Source: JAGLWP01 sp964406515 (GTDB lineage: Archaea; Nanobdellota; Nanobdellia; Pacearchaeales; GW2011-AR1). Taken from it: DNA of 35,584 nucleotides. The translations under genes and the position numbers were made by a program. The stretch is taken from positions 1-35,584 of the forward strand of contig CAYORV010000007.1 of NCBI GenBank assembly GCA_964406515.1. The letters are read 5' to 3'. The notes under the pieces were generated by a model, which made no database searches, was not told the origin of the DNA, and worked only from the letters and a program-made list of their open reading frames with translations. Of this stretch, positions 6,169 through 13,495 are shown piece by piece. How positions within the stretch are numbered: position 1 is the first letter of the stretch; each line of letters starts with the position of its first letter.

Positions 6169-9078
6169 TTACTCTCCACAACCCTTAGGATCTTCCCATC
6201 CGCACGAAGGACATATCTCTTTACAATGTCCTTTTTTCACCATTTGTCCACCGCATGTTGCACACATTCCACCTAGCTCTCCTTGAAAATCGTCTACTTC
6301 AGGAGCATCATCTTTTATCGGAGCAATTTTTATCATAGATTCAGGTTCTACTGGTTCCTCATCACCATTTCCTAAAAATTGTTTATCTAAAAAATGAAAT
6401 ATATAATCTATAATAGAGTCGGCTGTTTTTATTTCTGGATGCCCCTCATAAACAAGACCACGAGGTTCAAATCTTTGATTTCTAAATTTTTTAACCAAAT
6501 TCTCTGGCGGAACTCCATATTGTAAGGCAATTGAGGTCAATGTTCCAATTGTATCCATAAGACCTCCAATAGTACTACCTTCTTTATTCATTTCAAGGAA
6601 TGTTTCTCCGAGAGTTCCATCATCATACATTCCAGCAGTAACATATCCTTCATGCCCAGCTATGTTAAATTTGTGAACTATGGCATTTCTTGTTATTGGT
6701 AATTTTCTTCTAACAGGCTCGGCAACTATATCTTCCAAACCTTTCTTTGAAAAATTCAAAGGCTGAATTCTTTTACTATTATCTCTATAAATCGCAACAG
6801 CTTTGATTTCCATTTTACCAGCATCTATATAACTCTGTTCAATTTCTTCGATAGTTGCTTCTTCTGGGAAATTCACTGTTTTTGAAATTGCTCCAGAAAG
6901 AAATGGTTGAATTGCAGCCATCATGCCTAAATGTCCATAAGGAGATATTGTTCGTTTACCATATGCTGATTTATTAGAACAATCAAATATAGCCAAATGT
7001 TCTTCTTTAATATGTGGTGCACCTTCTATAGTTTCAAAACCATCCATATAAGTAACAATATCTTCAATTTCTTTTCCAGGATAACCTAATTCCTTTAATT
7101 TATCTTTTTTAAAACTAGGATTTATAATTTTTTTAAGCTCTTCAAAATGCCTTGTTTTTAGATAAGGAACATTTCCATCATTTCCATGCCCACCAACATA
7201 CATTTCTATATCTCTAATTTGAGTTTCATCATATCCTAATCTTCCCAAAGTTGGACTAACATGACTATTAACCAATCTCAAAATTCCTCCATCAGAAAGT
7301 AATTTTGTCTGGACCAAACCTATTTCTGGTTCTTCACCTTTTGTATCACAATCCATCATAAAACCAATTGTTCCAGTAGGGGCCTCGCATGTTGCCTGAG
7401 CATTTCTAAATCCGTATTTCTCTCCACGTTCAATAACTCTATCCCATGTTTCTCTAGCTATTGCTTCAAGCCCCTTGAATCCTTCAGGAAGTTTTTCCCA
7501 ATCAATATTATTTAATGCTTCTCTATGCATTCCCATGACATTCAACATTGGCTCTTTATTTTTTTCAAATTCTTCAAAAGTCCCAACATTTTCTGCCATC
7601 TCTGTAGAAGTTTCATAAACAGTTCCAGTCATTAATGCAGTAATAGAAGCAGCAACAGCTCTCGCCCCGTCAGAATCATAAGGCAATCCAAGAGACATTA
7701 CTAATGAACCAAGATTAGCATAACCCATTCCAAGAGGCCTGAATTTATGTGAATTATCAGCAATGTTTTTTGTAGGGAAAGACGAATTATCTATCATTAA
7801 ATCCTGACCAATAGCTGTTAGTCTAACAAAATGTTTAAACATTTTAGAATCAAATGTTGCAGAATCAAAATCCTCACCAATTTTTGCATATCGCATCAAA
7901 TTTTGTGAAGCCAAATTACAAGCACTATCATCTAAGAACATATATTCTGAACAAGGATTAGAACCTGCAATCTCTCCTGAGTTTGGACAAGTATGCCATT
8001 TATTTATTGTATCATGAAATTGCATTCCAGGATCACCACAAAAATGAGTTCCCTCTGCAATTTTTCTCAATAAGTCTTTTGCTTTATACACAGGCATTTC
8101 ATCAGCCATTTCTTTATTATGAACAGGAACAGTTTGCCAATCTTCATTATTTTCAGCTGCCTGCATAAAAGCATTAGTAGCCCTAATAGAAATATTTGTG
8201 TTTTGATAATTTACACTTTCCTGCGCTTCACTCCAAAGAACTCCATTATCTATAAGGATATGTAATTTCTTTTCTTCATTTACTTTTGATTCTATGAATT
8301 CTACTATGTCCGGGTGATTATCATTTAAGATATTCATCTTTGCTGCTCTTCTTGTTTTTCCACCAGATTTAACAATTCCCGCAACCTTATCATAAAAAGC
8401 CCAGTATGCTAAAGGTCCAGAAGGTTTCCCTCCGTTAGATAATTTTTCTCTCGAAGAACGTAGTGTTGAAAGATTAGAACCTGTTCCAGAACCATGCTTA
8501 AATAAGAGCGCTTCATTCTTGGCCAAGTCCATAATTTCTTCCATGCTGTCTCCCACATATTGAATAAAACAAGCAGATGTCTGAGGATATTTTGCTTCTT
8601 GTCTTGTAGAAAGCGGAACAGCTTTTCCTTTTTGCAAGATATATGCTTCTTTCTTAACCTTGCTTTTTCCTATAGTGTTCGGAACACCCACATTAAACCA
8701 AACAGGAGAATTAAATGCCAGCATCTGATCATAAGCAGAATAAGCAATTTCATCCGCAAAAGCATCAGCATCTTCTCTAGAAAAATATCCGTCTTTAGCA
8801 CCCCATTCAGCAATAGTATTACTAACTCTTCCAACTAATTGCCTAACAGAATTTTCTCTCTGAGGAGTACCATTCTCCCCAAAATAATATTTTGATGTAA
8901 CAATCTTCCTCGCTAATTCACTCCATTTGCTTGGAGATTCACTTTCTTGAGTAAATAACACAATACCAGAATCATCTGCAATATCAACAGGACCACTCCT
9001 CCACTCAAAATAATCCTCAGGTAACTTTCCTTCTTCTGTAAAATACCTCTCAATCCCTAACCCTTTTTTGTCACCCAT
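6169..9078 (-). CDS. nrdJ: Adenosylcobalamin-dependent ribonucleotide reductase (class II)
   Basis: A 969-residue class II reductase that makes deoxyribonucleotides from ribonucleotides with a cobalamin-generated thiyl radical. Features in order: redox Cys170 in TSACFIQYVGDS, HGSGTGSN near 195-202, KSGGKTRRAAKM, catalytic NPCSE (Asn374, Cys376, Glu378), partner Cys387, and the barrel loop CEAPTGTIGF. The C-terminus carries CATCGGQ and CPSCGW, a zinc-ribbon-like tail that may also deliver electrons. No intein or break is seen, and the length is typical of the long NrdJ subgroup. A TATA box at 9099-9108 lies about 26 nt before the ATG. Dependence on B12 implies import or salvage, because no cobalamin genes are in the window. 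Confidence 0.96.
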   Translation of the reverse strand: MGDKKGLGIERYFTEEGKLPEDYFEWRSGPVDIADDSGIVLFTQESESPSKWSELARKIVTSKYYFGENGTPQRENSVRQLVGRVSNTIAEWGAKDGYFSREDADAFADEIAYSAYDQMLAFNSPVWFNVGVPNTIGKSKVKKEAYILQKGKAVPLSTRQEAKYPQTSACFIQYVGDSMEEIMDLAKNEALLFKHGSGTGSNLSTLRSSREKLSNGGKPSGPLAYWAFYDKVAGIVKSGGKTRRAAKMNILNDNHPDIVEFIESKVNEEKKLHILIDNGVLWSEAQESVNYQNTNISIRATNAFMQAAENNEDWQTVPVHNKEMADEMPVYKAKDLLRKIAEGTHFCGDPGMQFHDTINKWHTCPNSGEIAGSNPCSEYMFLDDSACNLASQNLMRYAKIGEDFDSATFDSKMFKHFVRLTAIGQDLMIDNSSFPTKNIADNSHKFRPLGMGYANLGSLVMSLGLPYDSDGARAVAASITALMTGTVYETSTEMAENVGTFEEFEKNKEPMLNVMGMHREALNNIDWEKLPEGFKGLEAIARETWDRVIERGEKYGFRNAQATCEAPTGTIGFMMDCDTKGEEPEIGLVQTKLLSDGGILRLVNSHVSPTLGRLGYDETQIRDIEMYVGGHGNDGNVPYLKTRHFEELKKIINPSFKKDKLKELGYPGKEIEDIVTYMDGFETIEGAPHIKEEHLAIFDCSNKSAYGKRTISPYGHLGMMAAIQPFLSGAISKTVNFPEEATIEEIEQSYIDAGKMEIKAVAIYRDNSKRIQPLNFSKKGLEDIVAEPVRRKLPITRNAIVHKFNIAGHEGYVTAGMYDDGTLGETFLEMNKEGSTIGGLMDTIGTLTSIALQYGVPPENLVKKFRNQRFEPRGLVYEGHPEIKTADSIIDYIFHFLDKQFLGNGDEEPVEPESMIKIAPIKDDAPEVDDFQGELGGMCATCGGQMVKKGHCKEICPSCGWEDPKGCGE

Positions 9079-9098
9079 CGTAAAAAATATCCAAAGCT

Positions 9099-9108
9099 AT
9101 ATTTAAAG
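9099..9108 (-). promoter_or_regulatory. TATA box of nrdJ
   Basis: CTTTAAATAT on the minus strand is centred about 26 nt before the ATG at 9078, which implies a leaderless transcript. Confidence 0.5.
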
Positions 9109-9202
9109 ATTTATGTGCACTAGTAGAGAACAACATCATGATACTTAAATTTAGACAACTTTTTTAAACTCCCCTCGCTTAATATTTTTATAAAAGAGGA
9201 AA

Positions 9203-9475
9203 ATGGCATCAGAATATCTTAATACAATTGCAACAGAATTTGGAATTCCAATTGTTTTATTATGTGCATTAGTCGTATGGTCTTTAACATGGAAACTTCT
9301 TGCATTGTGGAAATCAGCAAGAAAAGGTTCAGTAGCATGGTTTGTAATTTTAGCAATATTCAACACAGTTGGTGTTCTGCCAATTCTTTACATCTTTGTA
9401 TTCTCGCACATGCATGCAGCAAAACCAGTTGCAAAAAAGAAACCAGCTAAAAAGAAGGCGAAGAAAAAGAAATAA
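9203..9475 (+). CDS. DUF5652-type small membrane protein
   Basis: A 90-residue protein with two membrane helices (about residues 12-32 and 43-66) joined by the segment WKLLALWKSARKGSVAWF. The pattern W-x-x-x-A-L-W-x-x-A-R-x-G-x-x-x-W-F followed by N-T-x-G-x-x-x-I-L-Y-I matches DUF5652, a small family of unknown function common in archaea and candidate bacteria. The C-terminus is a lysine-alanine tail (KKPAKKKAKKKK) that should face the cytoplasm and could touch nucleic acid or lipid headgroups. A GAGG lies 4 nt before the ATG, an SD-like site rare among first genes here. Its stop abuts the convergent NcsA stop. Confidence 0.8.
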   Translation: MASEYLNTIATEFGIPIVLLCALVVWSLTWKLLALWKSARKGSVAWFVILAIFNTVGVLPILYIFVFSHMHAAKPVAKKKPAKKKAKKKK

Positions 9476-10351
9476 TTATTTCAACTTCATCAACTCACAC
9501 ATCTTACAAACTTTTTTTCGCGAGGGCTCTCCACAAATTTCACAATAATTAATCTCATTATCTTTAGGCTCACCAGACGGCTCACCAGACGGCTCACCAG
9601 AGTCATCCTTTGAGGAATCATCCCTTGGGGACCTGTCGATCTTCTTCATTAATTTCTCCATATTCCCAACAATATTCAACTTATTCTTATCAGGCATTGT
9701 GTTCATGAACTTTCGAACTTGTATTCGATAAGAATCAATTGCACAAGGACATTTTTCATAAACTACTGGCAATTTCATTTTCTTAGAATATTCTTTAATA
9801 TCATCTTCTGGTATATAAAAAAGAGGTTTAATTCTTGAAACAAATTTCTTATCTCCAACATTCCTTGTAATCGGCCCGCTATTAGAACTTAAATCAGGAC
9901 TTCCCTTAAACACATTAATCAAAAATGTCTGTGCCTCGTCGTCGAGATTATGTCCTGTAGCAATCTTATCTGCTTTCAATTTCCTTGCCTCCTTATTCAT
10001 AATCCATTTTTTTATCACTCCACAAATCGCGCAATTCTTCAAACTTTTCTGCGATTGAATTGCGCTCCGAAGATAACACATTGAATTCCCCATCTCTTTC
10101 TTAACATCATAAATATGCAATTTTATTTCAAGTTGCTTGCATAAATCTTGCACAGCCTTCAAACATTTCTCACTATACTTGCCCATACTCAAATCAATAT
10201 GAAACCCTTCAATGTTATAACCAAACTTCTTCAATAAATAAGCAGTCACAGTAGAATCTTTCCCACCAGACAAAGCCACCAAAACCCTCTCCTTCTTGTT
10301 GCACAATTTATAATTCTGCACAGTTTGTTTTACTTTTTGTTGGAGGTTCAT
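9476..10351 (-). CDS. ncsA: NcsA/TtuA-type tRNA 2-thiolation enzyme
   Basis: A 291-residue ATP pyrophosphatase of the TtcA/Ctu1 superfamily that adenylates a tRNA uridine and replaces oxygen with sulfur. SGGKDS (28-33) is the P-loop-like motif and GHNLDDEAQT (133-142) the second nucleotide motif. Cys107, Cys110 and Cys201 match the three-cysteine Fe-S site of TtuA. A C-terminal zinc finger uses Cys270, 273, 282 and 285. The usual N-terminal zinc finger is missing, and an in-frame stop 6 nt before the ATG excludes a longer start. A linker at 251-262 is three tandem SGEP units. Whether it acts on U34 or U54 cannot be told. A TATA box at 10372-10381 fits a leaderless start. Confidence 0.85.
   Translation of the reverse strand: MNLQQKVKQTVQNYKLCNKKERVLVALSGGKDSTVTAYLLKKFGYNIEGFHIDLSMGKYSEKCLKAVQDLCKQLEIKLHIYDVKKEMGNSMCYLRSAIQSQKSLKNCAICGVIKKWIMNKEARKLKADKIATGHNLDDEAQTFLINVFKGSPDLSSNSGPITRNVGDKKFVSRIKPLFYIPEDDIKEYSKKMKLPVVYEKCPCAIDSYRIQVRKFMNTMPDKNKLNIVGNMEKLMKKIDRSPRDDSSKDDSGEPSGEPSGEPKDNEINYCEICGEPSRKKVCKMCELMKLK
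9568..9603 (-). repeat. Tandem 12-bp repeat inside ncsA
   Basis: Three consecutive 12-bp units (GGCTCACCAGAC, the last ending in G) encode SGEP-SGEP-SGEP in the linker between the catalytic domain and the C-terminal zinc finger. Unit number could vary by slippage without a frameshift. Confidence 0.85.
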
Positions 10352-10406
10352 AAATTAAAGAATGGGAAAAGAGTTTTAATGTTTTTCTAAATCTTCTTCC
10401 TTTTCA

Positions 10407-11360
10407 TTAACCAAACAACCCTTCATAGAATTTATCTCTCCCAATTAAATCGAGCTCATCCAAAATTCCAGACAATATTTTGAATAAATCCTTGCCTTTC
10501 CATTTATCATACATAAGCCAAGACATAATCATCAAAGCATGAAATTGTAGTGCATCATATATATGTACTTTTTCCAATTTTGATAATGGCCGGTATTTTT
10601 CATATATTTCGATTATTTTTCTTGCTTTTTTAAAATCAAATTCTTTCCCATAAAATCTAGCCCAATACAAAATAATCGCGCCTACGTCATAAATTAAAAA
10701 AGTGTAAGTCGAATCATCAAAATCAAGAATACCTGTTAATTTGTCTCCCTTAAATTTGATATTTGATTTATCAAAATCTCCATGAATAACTCCCTGAGGC
10801 AAATCCTTTGGCAACCTTAATTTATTCAATTTCAATTTAATAATCTCCAATCTTTTTCTGGCTTTTTCTTTATTTTCAAAACGCTTGGCTTCTATTTTTG
10901 CAGCCTCCAAACAAAATTCTTTTGTACGCGGTTCCCGGTGTTCATAATTAATAGGCCTATGTCCTTGAGTAATCTTGTGAAGTAAAGCAAGATGTTTTAC
11001 CATTTCATATAATTGCGCATCATTAATATTTTTCAGATGCCGTCCTTCAAGATAACTAAAAATAATAAATGGTTTCTTATTATGTAATTTAATAGTCTCG
11101 CCCTTACTATCTTTTATTGGCATGGCACAAGGATAATCGCGCTCACCAAGATATCTTAAAAGATTTGCTTCAAAAGATACGCTTTCTTTTGATCTGTTTT
11201 CATAATATCTTAAAACATATTTGCCTCGTCCAGTAACAATCAGAATATTTGTTTGAACATAACCAGCCTTAAATGCCTTTGATTCAATAAAGTCACCAAG
11301 GTCATATTCAGAAACAATCTTCCTCAATTCTTCATCTGTAAATTCAGTCTTAACAGCCAT
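10407..11360 (-). CDS. APH/homoserine-kinase II-like phosphotransferase
   Basis: A 317-residue kinase of the aminoglycoside phosphotransferase/choline kinase fold. The N-lobe has KYVLRYYENR with the probable ATP-anchoring Arg/Lys region and PFIIFSYLEGRHL as the hinge. The C-lobe holds the catalytic loop VIHGDFDKSN (His193-Gly-Asp195, Asn200) and the metal site GILDFDDS (Asp213). The overall layout resembles type II homoserine kinases (ThrB2-like), but family members also phosphorylate choline, sugars or antibiotics, and no threonine-pathway gene is nearby. The TATA box at 11383-11393 lies about 27 nt before the ATG, and ncsA follows after 55 nt with its own promoter. Confidence 0.82.
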   Translation of the reverse strand: MAVKTEFTDEELRKIVSEYDLGDFIESKAFKAGYVQTNILIVTGRGKYVLRYYENRSKESVSFEANLLRYLGERDYPCAMPIKDSKGETIKLHNKKPFIIFSYLEGRHLKNINDAQLYEMVKHLALLHKITQGHRPINYEHREPRTKEFCLEAAKIEAKRFENKEKARKRLEIIKLKLNKLRLPKDLPQGVIHGDFDKSNIKFKGDKLTGILDFDDSTYTFLIYDVGAIILYWARFYGKEFDFKKARKIIEIYEKYRPLSKLEKVHIYDALQFHALMIMSWLMYDKWKGKDLFKILSGILDELDLIGRDKFYEGLFG

Positions 11361-11382
11361 ATAATCTTAATAATCTCTGAGA

Positions 11383-11393
11383 ATATATAGGTT
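11383..11393 (-). promoter_or_regulatory. TATA box of the phosphotransferase gene
   Basis: CCTATATATTC on the minus strand, centred about 27 nt before the ATG at 11360. Confidence 0.45.
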
Positions 11394-11410
11394 TTGATTT
11401 TTTGCGTTTG

Positions 11411-11428
11411 AAATAGAAAAGCGTATAA
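11411..11428 (+). promoter_or_regulatory. Promoter-like element, copy A (AGAAAAGCGTATAAA)
   Basis: AATAGAAAAGCGTATAAA is a good BRE-plus-TATA sequence and is related to elements at 12368-12384, 13457-13474 and 11931-11945. Transcription would begin near 11450, inside the G-rich repeat copy A, rather than at the next gene, which has its own TATA box. What it drives is unknown. Confidence 0.45.
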
Positions 11429-11439
11429 AGGTTTAATTT

Positions 11440-11476
11440 CTTTGTCGGAGGAGTTTTGATTCTGGGAGGATTGGCG
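11440..11476 (+). repeat. G-rich intergenic repeat, diverged copy A
   Basis: GTCGGAGGAGTTTTGATTC and the following bases align with the better copies at 11951-12000 and 12796-12848 but lack the upstream half. Several GG runs are kept. Confidence 0.45.
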
Positions 11477-11571
11477 AAGATGGGGCATTCTTGTGGATGT
11501 AAGAAGTAAAGGGCAATAATTGTTATTTTAGAATACAATAATTCTTAAAAACAGCTTTAACACAAAATAGT

Positions 11572-11928
11572 ATGGCAAAGAATCAAGAATTAGAGAATAG
11601 TGTTTTATCGGCGATGTCTTCTTTTTTAATAAATTCTGATCCTTCTTTTAAAATGCTTTGTGATGATGAAGACGAAGTAGGAAAATCAGTTATTGAGTCT
11701 ATGGGTAGGTTGCAAGTTGATGAACTTTCTAAGGTTAGGTTTCACATGAGCAGAATAATTGGCTATGGATATGATTTCAAAGGGGACGTTGATGGAACTC
11801 CTGCAAAAGAAATGTATGAGAATGCTGTTAAAAATACAAAAGAAAGTGTTTTAGGGAAGTTTGGAGAAACGTTTCTTTCAGAAGGGATTGATGATGAGAG
11901 ATATGGTTGGTATCTTGCTTCTATTTGA
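11572..11928 (+). CDS. Uncharacterised acidic small protein
   Basis: A 118-residue soluble, acidic, probably helical protein with no signal peptide, membrane helix or recognised motif. The ATG lies about 25 nt after TTCTTAAAAA (11541-11550), a TATA-like element, so a leaderless mRNA is likely. Its stop is followed within 5 nt by the promoter-like and G-rich repeat copy B. It is the first of a run of ORFan-type genes between 11.5 and 15.7 kb, each with its own promoter. I do not recognise the family. Confidence 0.55.
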   Translation: MAKNQELENSVLSAMSSFLINSDPSFKMLCDDEDEVGKSVIESMGRLQVDELSKVRFHMSRIIGYGYDFKGDVDGTPAKEMYENAVKNTKESVLGKFGETFLSEGIDDERYGWYLASI

Positions 11929-11950
11929 GATTAGAAAAGTGTATAATTCC

Positions 11951-12000
11951 TGAGTCCACGATTGAGAAGTCTGGTTAGGGGGGGTTTTAGAATCGGAAGG
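11951..12000 (+). repeat. G-rich intergenic repeat, copy B
   Basis: TGAGTCCACGATTGAGAAGT followed by CTGGTTAGGGGGGGTTTTAG is about 80% identical over 45 bp to the copy at 12796. It is preceded by TTAGAAAAGTGTATAATT, a promoter-like sequence. It lies between two convergent stop codons. It holds several GG runs and could fold as a two-tier G-quadruplex. Confidence 0.65.
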
Positions 12001-12001
12001 A

Positions 12002-12328
12002 TTAAGTCCTCAATTCATTTAATGTTGATTCTCTAGTCACTCTCTCTTGGTTTTCTACTTCATCAAATTTTCTAAGAATTTCATCACATTTTGTTTCTAA
12101 AGCATTTACATAAACAGGAGTTATGTAAAACATGTTTCTCATGTCTCCAGGAACATTTTCTTTGAAGATTCCAATAACCTTTTTTAAATATTCTACGTCA
12201 TTTTTTTGCAAATCTCTACAAAATATTACAGGCTCAAAGTTAGCTAGTAACCCTGCGTATCTTCTTATTTCTCCATACATGCTTGCCACATTTATAACCT
12301 CTCTAAAATGTTCCTTTGGTATTCCCAT
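12002..12328 (-). CDS. Uncharacterised helical small protein
   Basis: A 108-residue soluble protein, probably all-helical, with two cysteines and no membrane segment. The ATG is supported by a TATA-like CCTTAAAAA at 12350-12358, 26 nt upstream, so the transcript should be leaderless. It is oriented against its neighbours on both sides and sits between two G-rich repeat copies. No family is recognised. A conserved-position TATA box and clean length favour a real gene over a chance ORF. Confidence 0.5.
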   Translation of the reverse strand: MGIPKEHFREVINVASMYGEIRRYAGLLANFEPVIFCRDLQKNDVEYLKKVIGIFKENVPGDMRNMFYITPVYVNALETKCDEILRKFDEVENQERVTRESTLNELRT

Positions 12329-12367
12329 TCTATAAAATGAGGAATTAACTTTTTAAGGATTATTGCG

Positions 12368-12384
12368 ATAGAAAGGCGTATAAA
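12368..12384 (+). promoter_or_regulatory. BRE-TATA promoter (GATAGAAAGGCGTATAAA)
   Basis: GATAGAAAGGCGTATAAA places the TATA centre about 25 nt before the ATG at 12406. Near-identical sequence precedes 13496, so two neighbouring ORFans share a promoter type. Confidence 0.6.
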
Positions 12385-12405
12385 CCCCAAATTCAACTGA
12401 ATTCT

Positions 12406-12747
12406 ATGGGAAATATAGTAAATTTTGGACAGAGAAAAGCCGAATTAGATAGAAGGGAATGTGGTGAAATGATATTACGACTCAATAGTTTAGAACTTGC
12501 AGAGAGAACAAAGCATTGCGATTATGTGGTTGATTTAGATTTAATGATGGAAGGTTGGTTACCTGTCGGTGCAATCCCAATTGATAGAAATTTTTTTACC
12601 AGAAAAAATAGATTTCTTCCAAAAATTAAAGTAAATACCAGAGAAGAGCGAAGTGAGATGGAAGATGGAACTCCCTGCATGATTGTTTACAGAGAGGGAG
12701 ATAGTTTATTGGGGAAAGGTTTTGGATATGGGCCTGTGTTTTCATAA
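12406..12747 (+). CDS. Uncharacterised small protein
   Basis: A 113-residue soluble protein with mixed alpha/beta character and three cysteines, ending in a glycine-rich segment LLGKGFGYGPVF. No membrane helix or catalytic motif is recognised. The start is well supported: the BRE-TATA element at 12368-12384 sits 25 nt upstream, with the mRNA beginning at or next to the ATG. The G-rich repeat copy C follows 48 nt after the stop. Function is unknown. Confidence 0.55.
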   Translation: MGNIVNFGQRKAELDRRECGEMILRLNSLELAERTKHCDYVVDLDLMMEGWLPVGAIPIDRNFFTRKNRFLPKIKVNTREERSEMEDGTPCMIVYREGDSLLGKGFGYGPVFS

Positions 12748-12795
12748 ATAAAACCACTAATTTCTTAGTATCTTAAAATTTATAAGATTTATTTC

Positions 12796-12848
12796 TGAGT
12801 CGGCGATTGAGAAATCTGGTTAGGAGGAGGTTTTGGAATCGAGAACGA
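12796..12848 (+). repeat. G-rich intergenic repeat, copy C
   Basis: TGAGTCGGCGATTGAGAAAT followed by CTGGTTAGGAGGAGGTTTTG matches copy B. The two differ at several third-codon-like positions in the frame ending SG-stop, and both carry runs of GG. It lies between a plus-strand ORFan and the HNH gene. Confidence 0.65.
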
Positions 12849-12882
12849 TAATTCTTATTAAGGTTGGGAAGTTGTGCGGAGA

Positions 12883-13455
12883 ATGCCATATGTTGATGAG
12901 AAAGGATATAGGAGATATTCTAATTTAGTTCACAGACAAGTCGCATATTATGAGATTTATTTAAAGAATAGAGACAAGTATCCAAAACCTTTTAGTGAAT
13001 ATGTTGTTCACCATATTGATAGGGATAAATTAAATAATAATGTTAATAATCTTCAGATTGTTACACATGAAAAACATGAATTAATTCATATGGCCCATAT
13101 GTCAGAGAGAGATGCTGATTTAGAAGAAAATTATGCTACAACAAATGCTCTTATTTTAAAGAAAGAAAAAAGAAAAAAGTATTTATGTGAAGATTGCGGA
13201 AGGAAAATTAATCATAGGGGTTGTTGTTTGGATTGTAATAAGGAAAGGAAAGAATATCGAGAAAAACTTGAACAAGGAATTCAGAAAGAACAAATTAGCA
13301 AAAAAATTACTCTAAAACAAAGAAGTCTTAGAATTCTCGGAGGAATGTTCGCATTAATAGCATTTCTTACTTTGATTGCAAATCTTTTTCCTATTTCTGT
13401 TTTATGCAGTCTCATCTCTTTTTTATTTTTTTTAATAGGTTTTAGAGATCACTAA
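12883..13455 (+). CDS. HNH nuclease-like protein with zinc ribbon and membrane anchor
   Basis: A 190-residue protein of three parts. First is an HNH_3-like nuclease domain: LVHRQVAYYE, then VVHHIDRDKLNNNVNNLQIV and HEKHELIH, with the HH-x13-N-x-x-H layout of homing and phage HNH enzymes. Next is a ribbon CEDCGRKINHRGCCLDC (about residues 106-122). Last are two hydrophobic helices near the C-terminus (about 148-168 and 171-187). A nuclease domain tied to the membrane is unusual. The GTG at 12874 would add MRR. The ATG is preferred because CTTATTAAGG (12854-12863) sits 25 nt upstream. Phage-like HNH genes are often mobile, but no flanking intron or IS is seen. Confidence 0.75.
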   Translation: MPYVDEKGYRRYSNLVHRQVAYYEIYLKNRDKYPKPFSEYVVHHIDRDKLNNNVNNLQIVTHEKHELIHMAHMSERDADLEENYATTNALILKKEKRKKYLCEDCGRKINHRGCCLDCNKERKEYREKLEQGIQKEQISKKITLKQRSLRILGGMFALIAFLTLIANLFPISVLCSLISFLFFLIGFRDH

Positions 13456-13456
13456 G

Positions 13457-13474
13457 GATAGAAAGGCGTAAAAA
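13457..13474 (+). promoter_or_regulatory. BRE-TATA promoter (GATAGAAAGGCGTAAAAA)
   Basis: Matches the promoter at 12368 in 15 or more of 18 positions and is centred 24-25 nt before the ATG at 13496. Confidence 0.55.
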
Positions 13475-13495
13475 GGTGGGAGTTGTTTGGGAATT

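Noticed and set aside
11350..11538. Minus-strand 62-codon ORF over promoter A and the G-rich repeat
   Set aside because: It covers promoter elements on both strands and overlaps the phosphotransferase start; composition is not protein-like.
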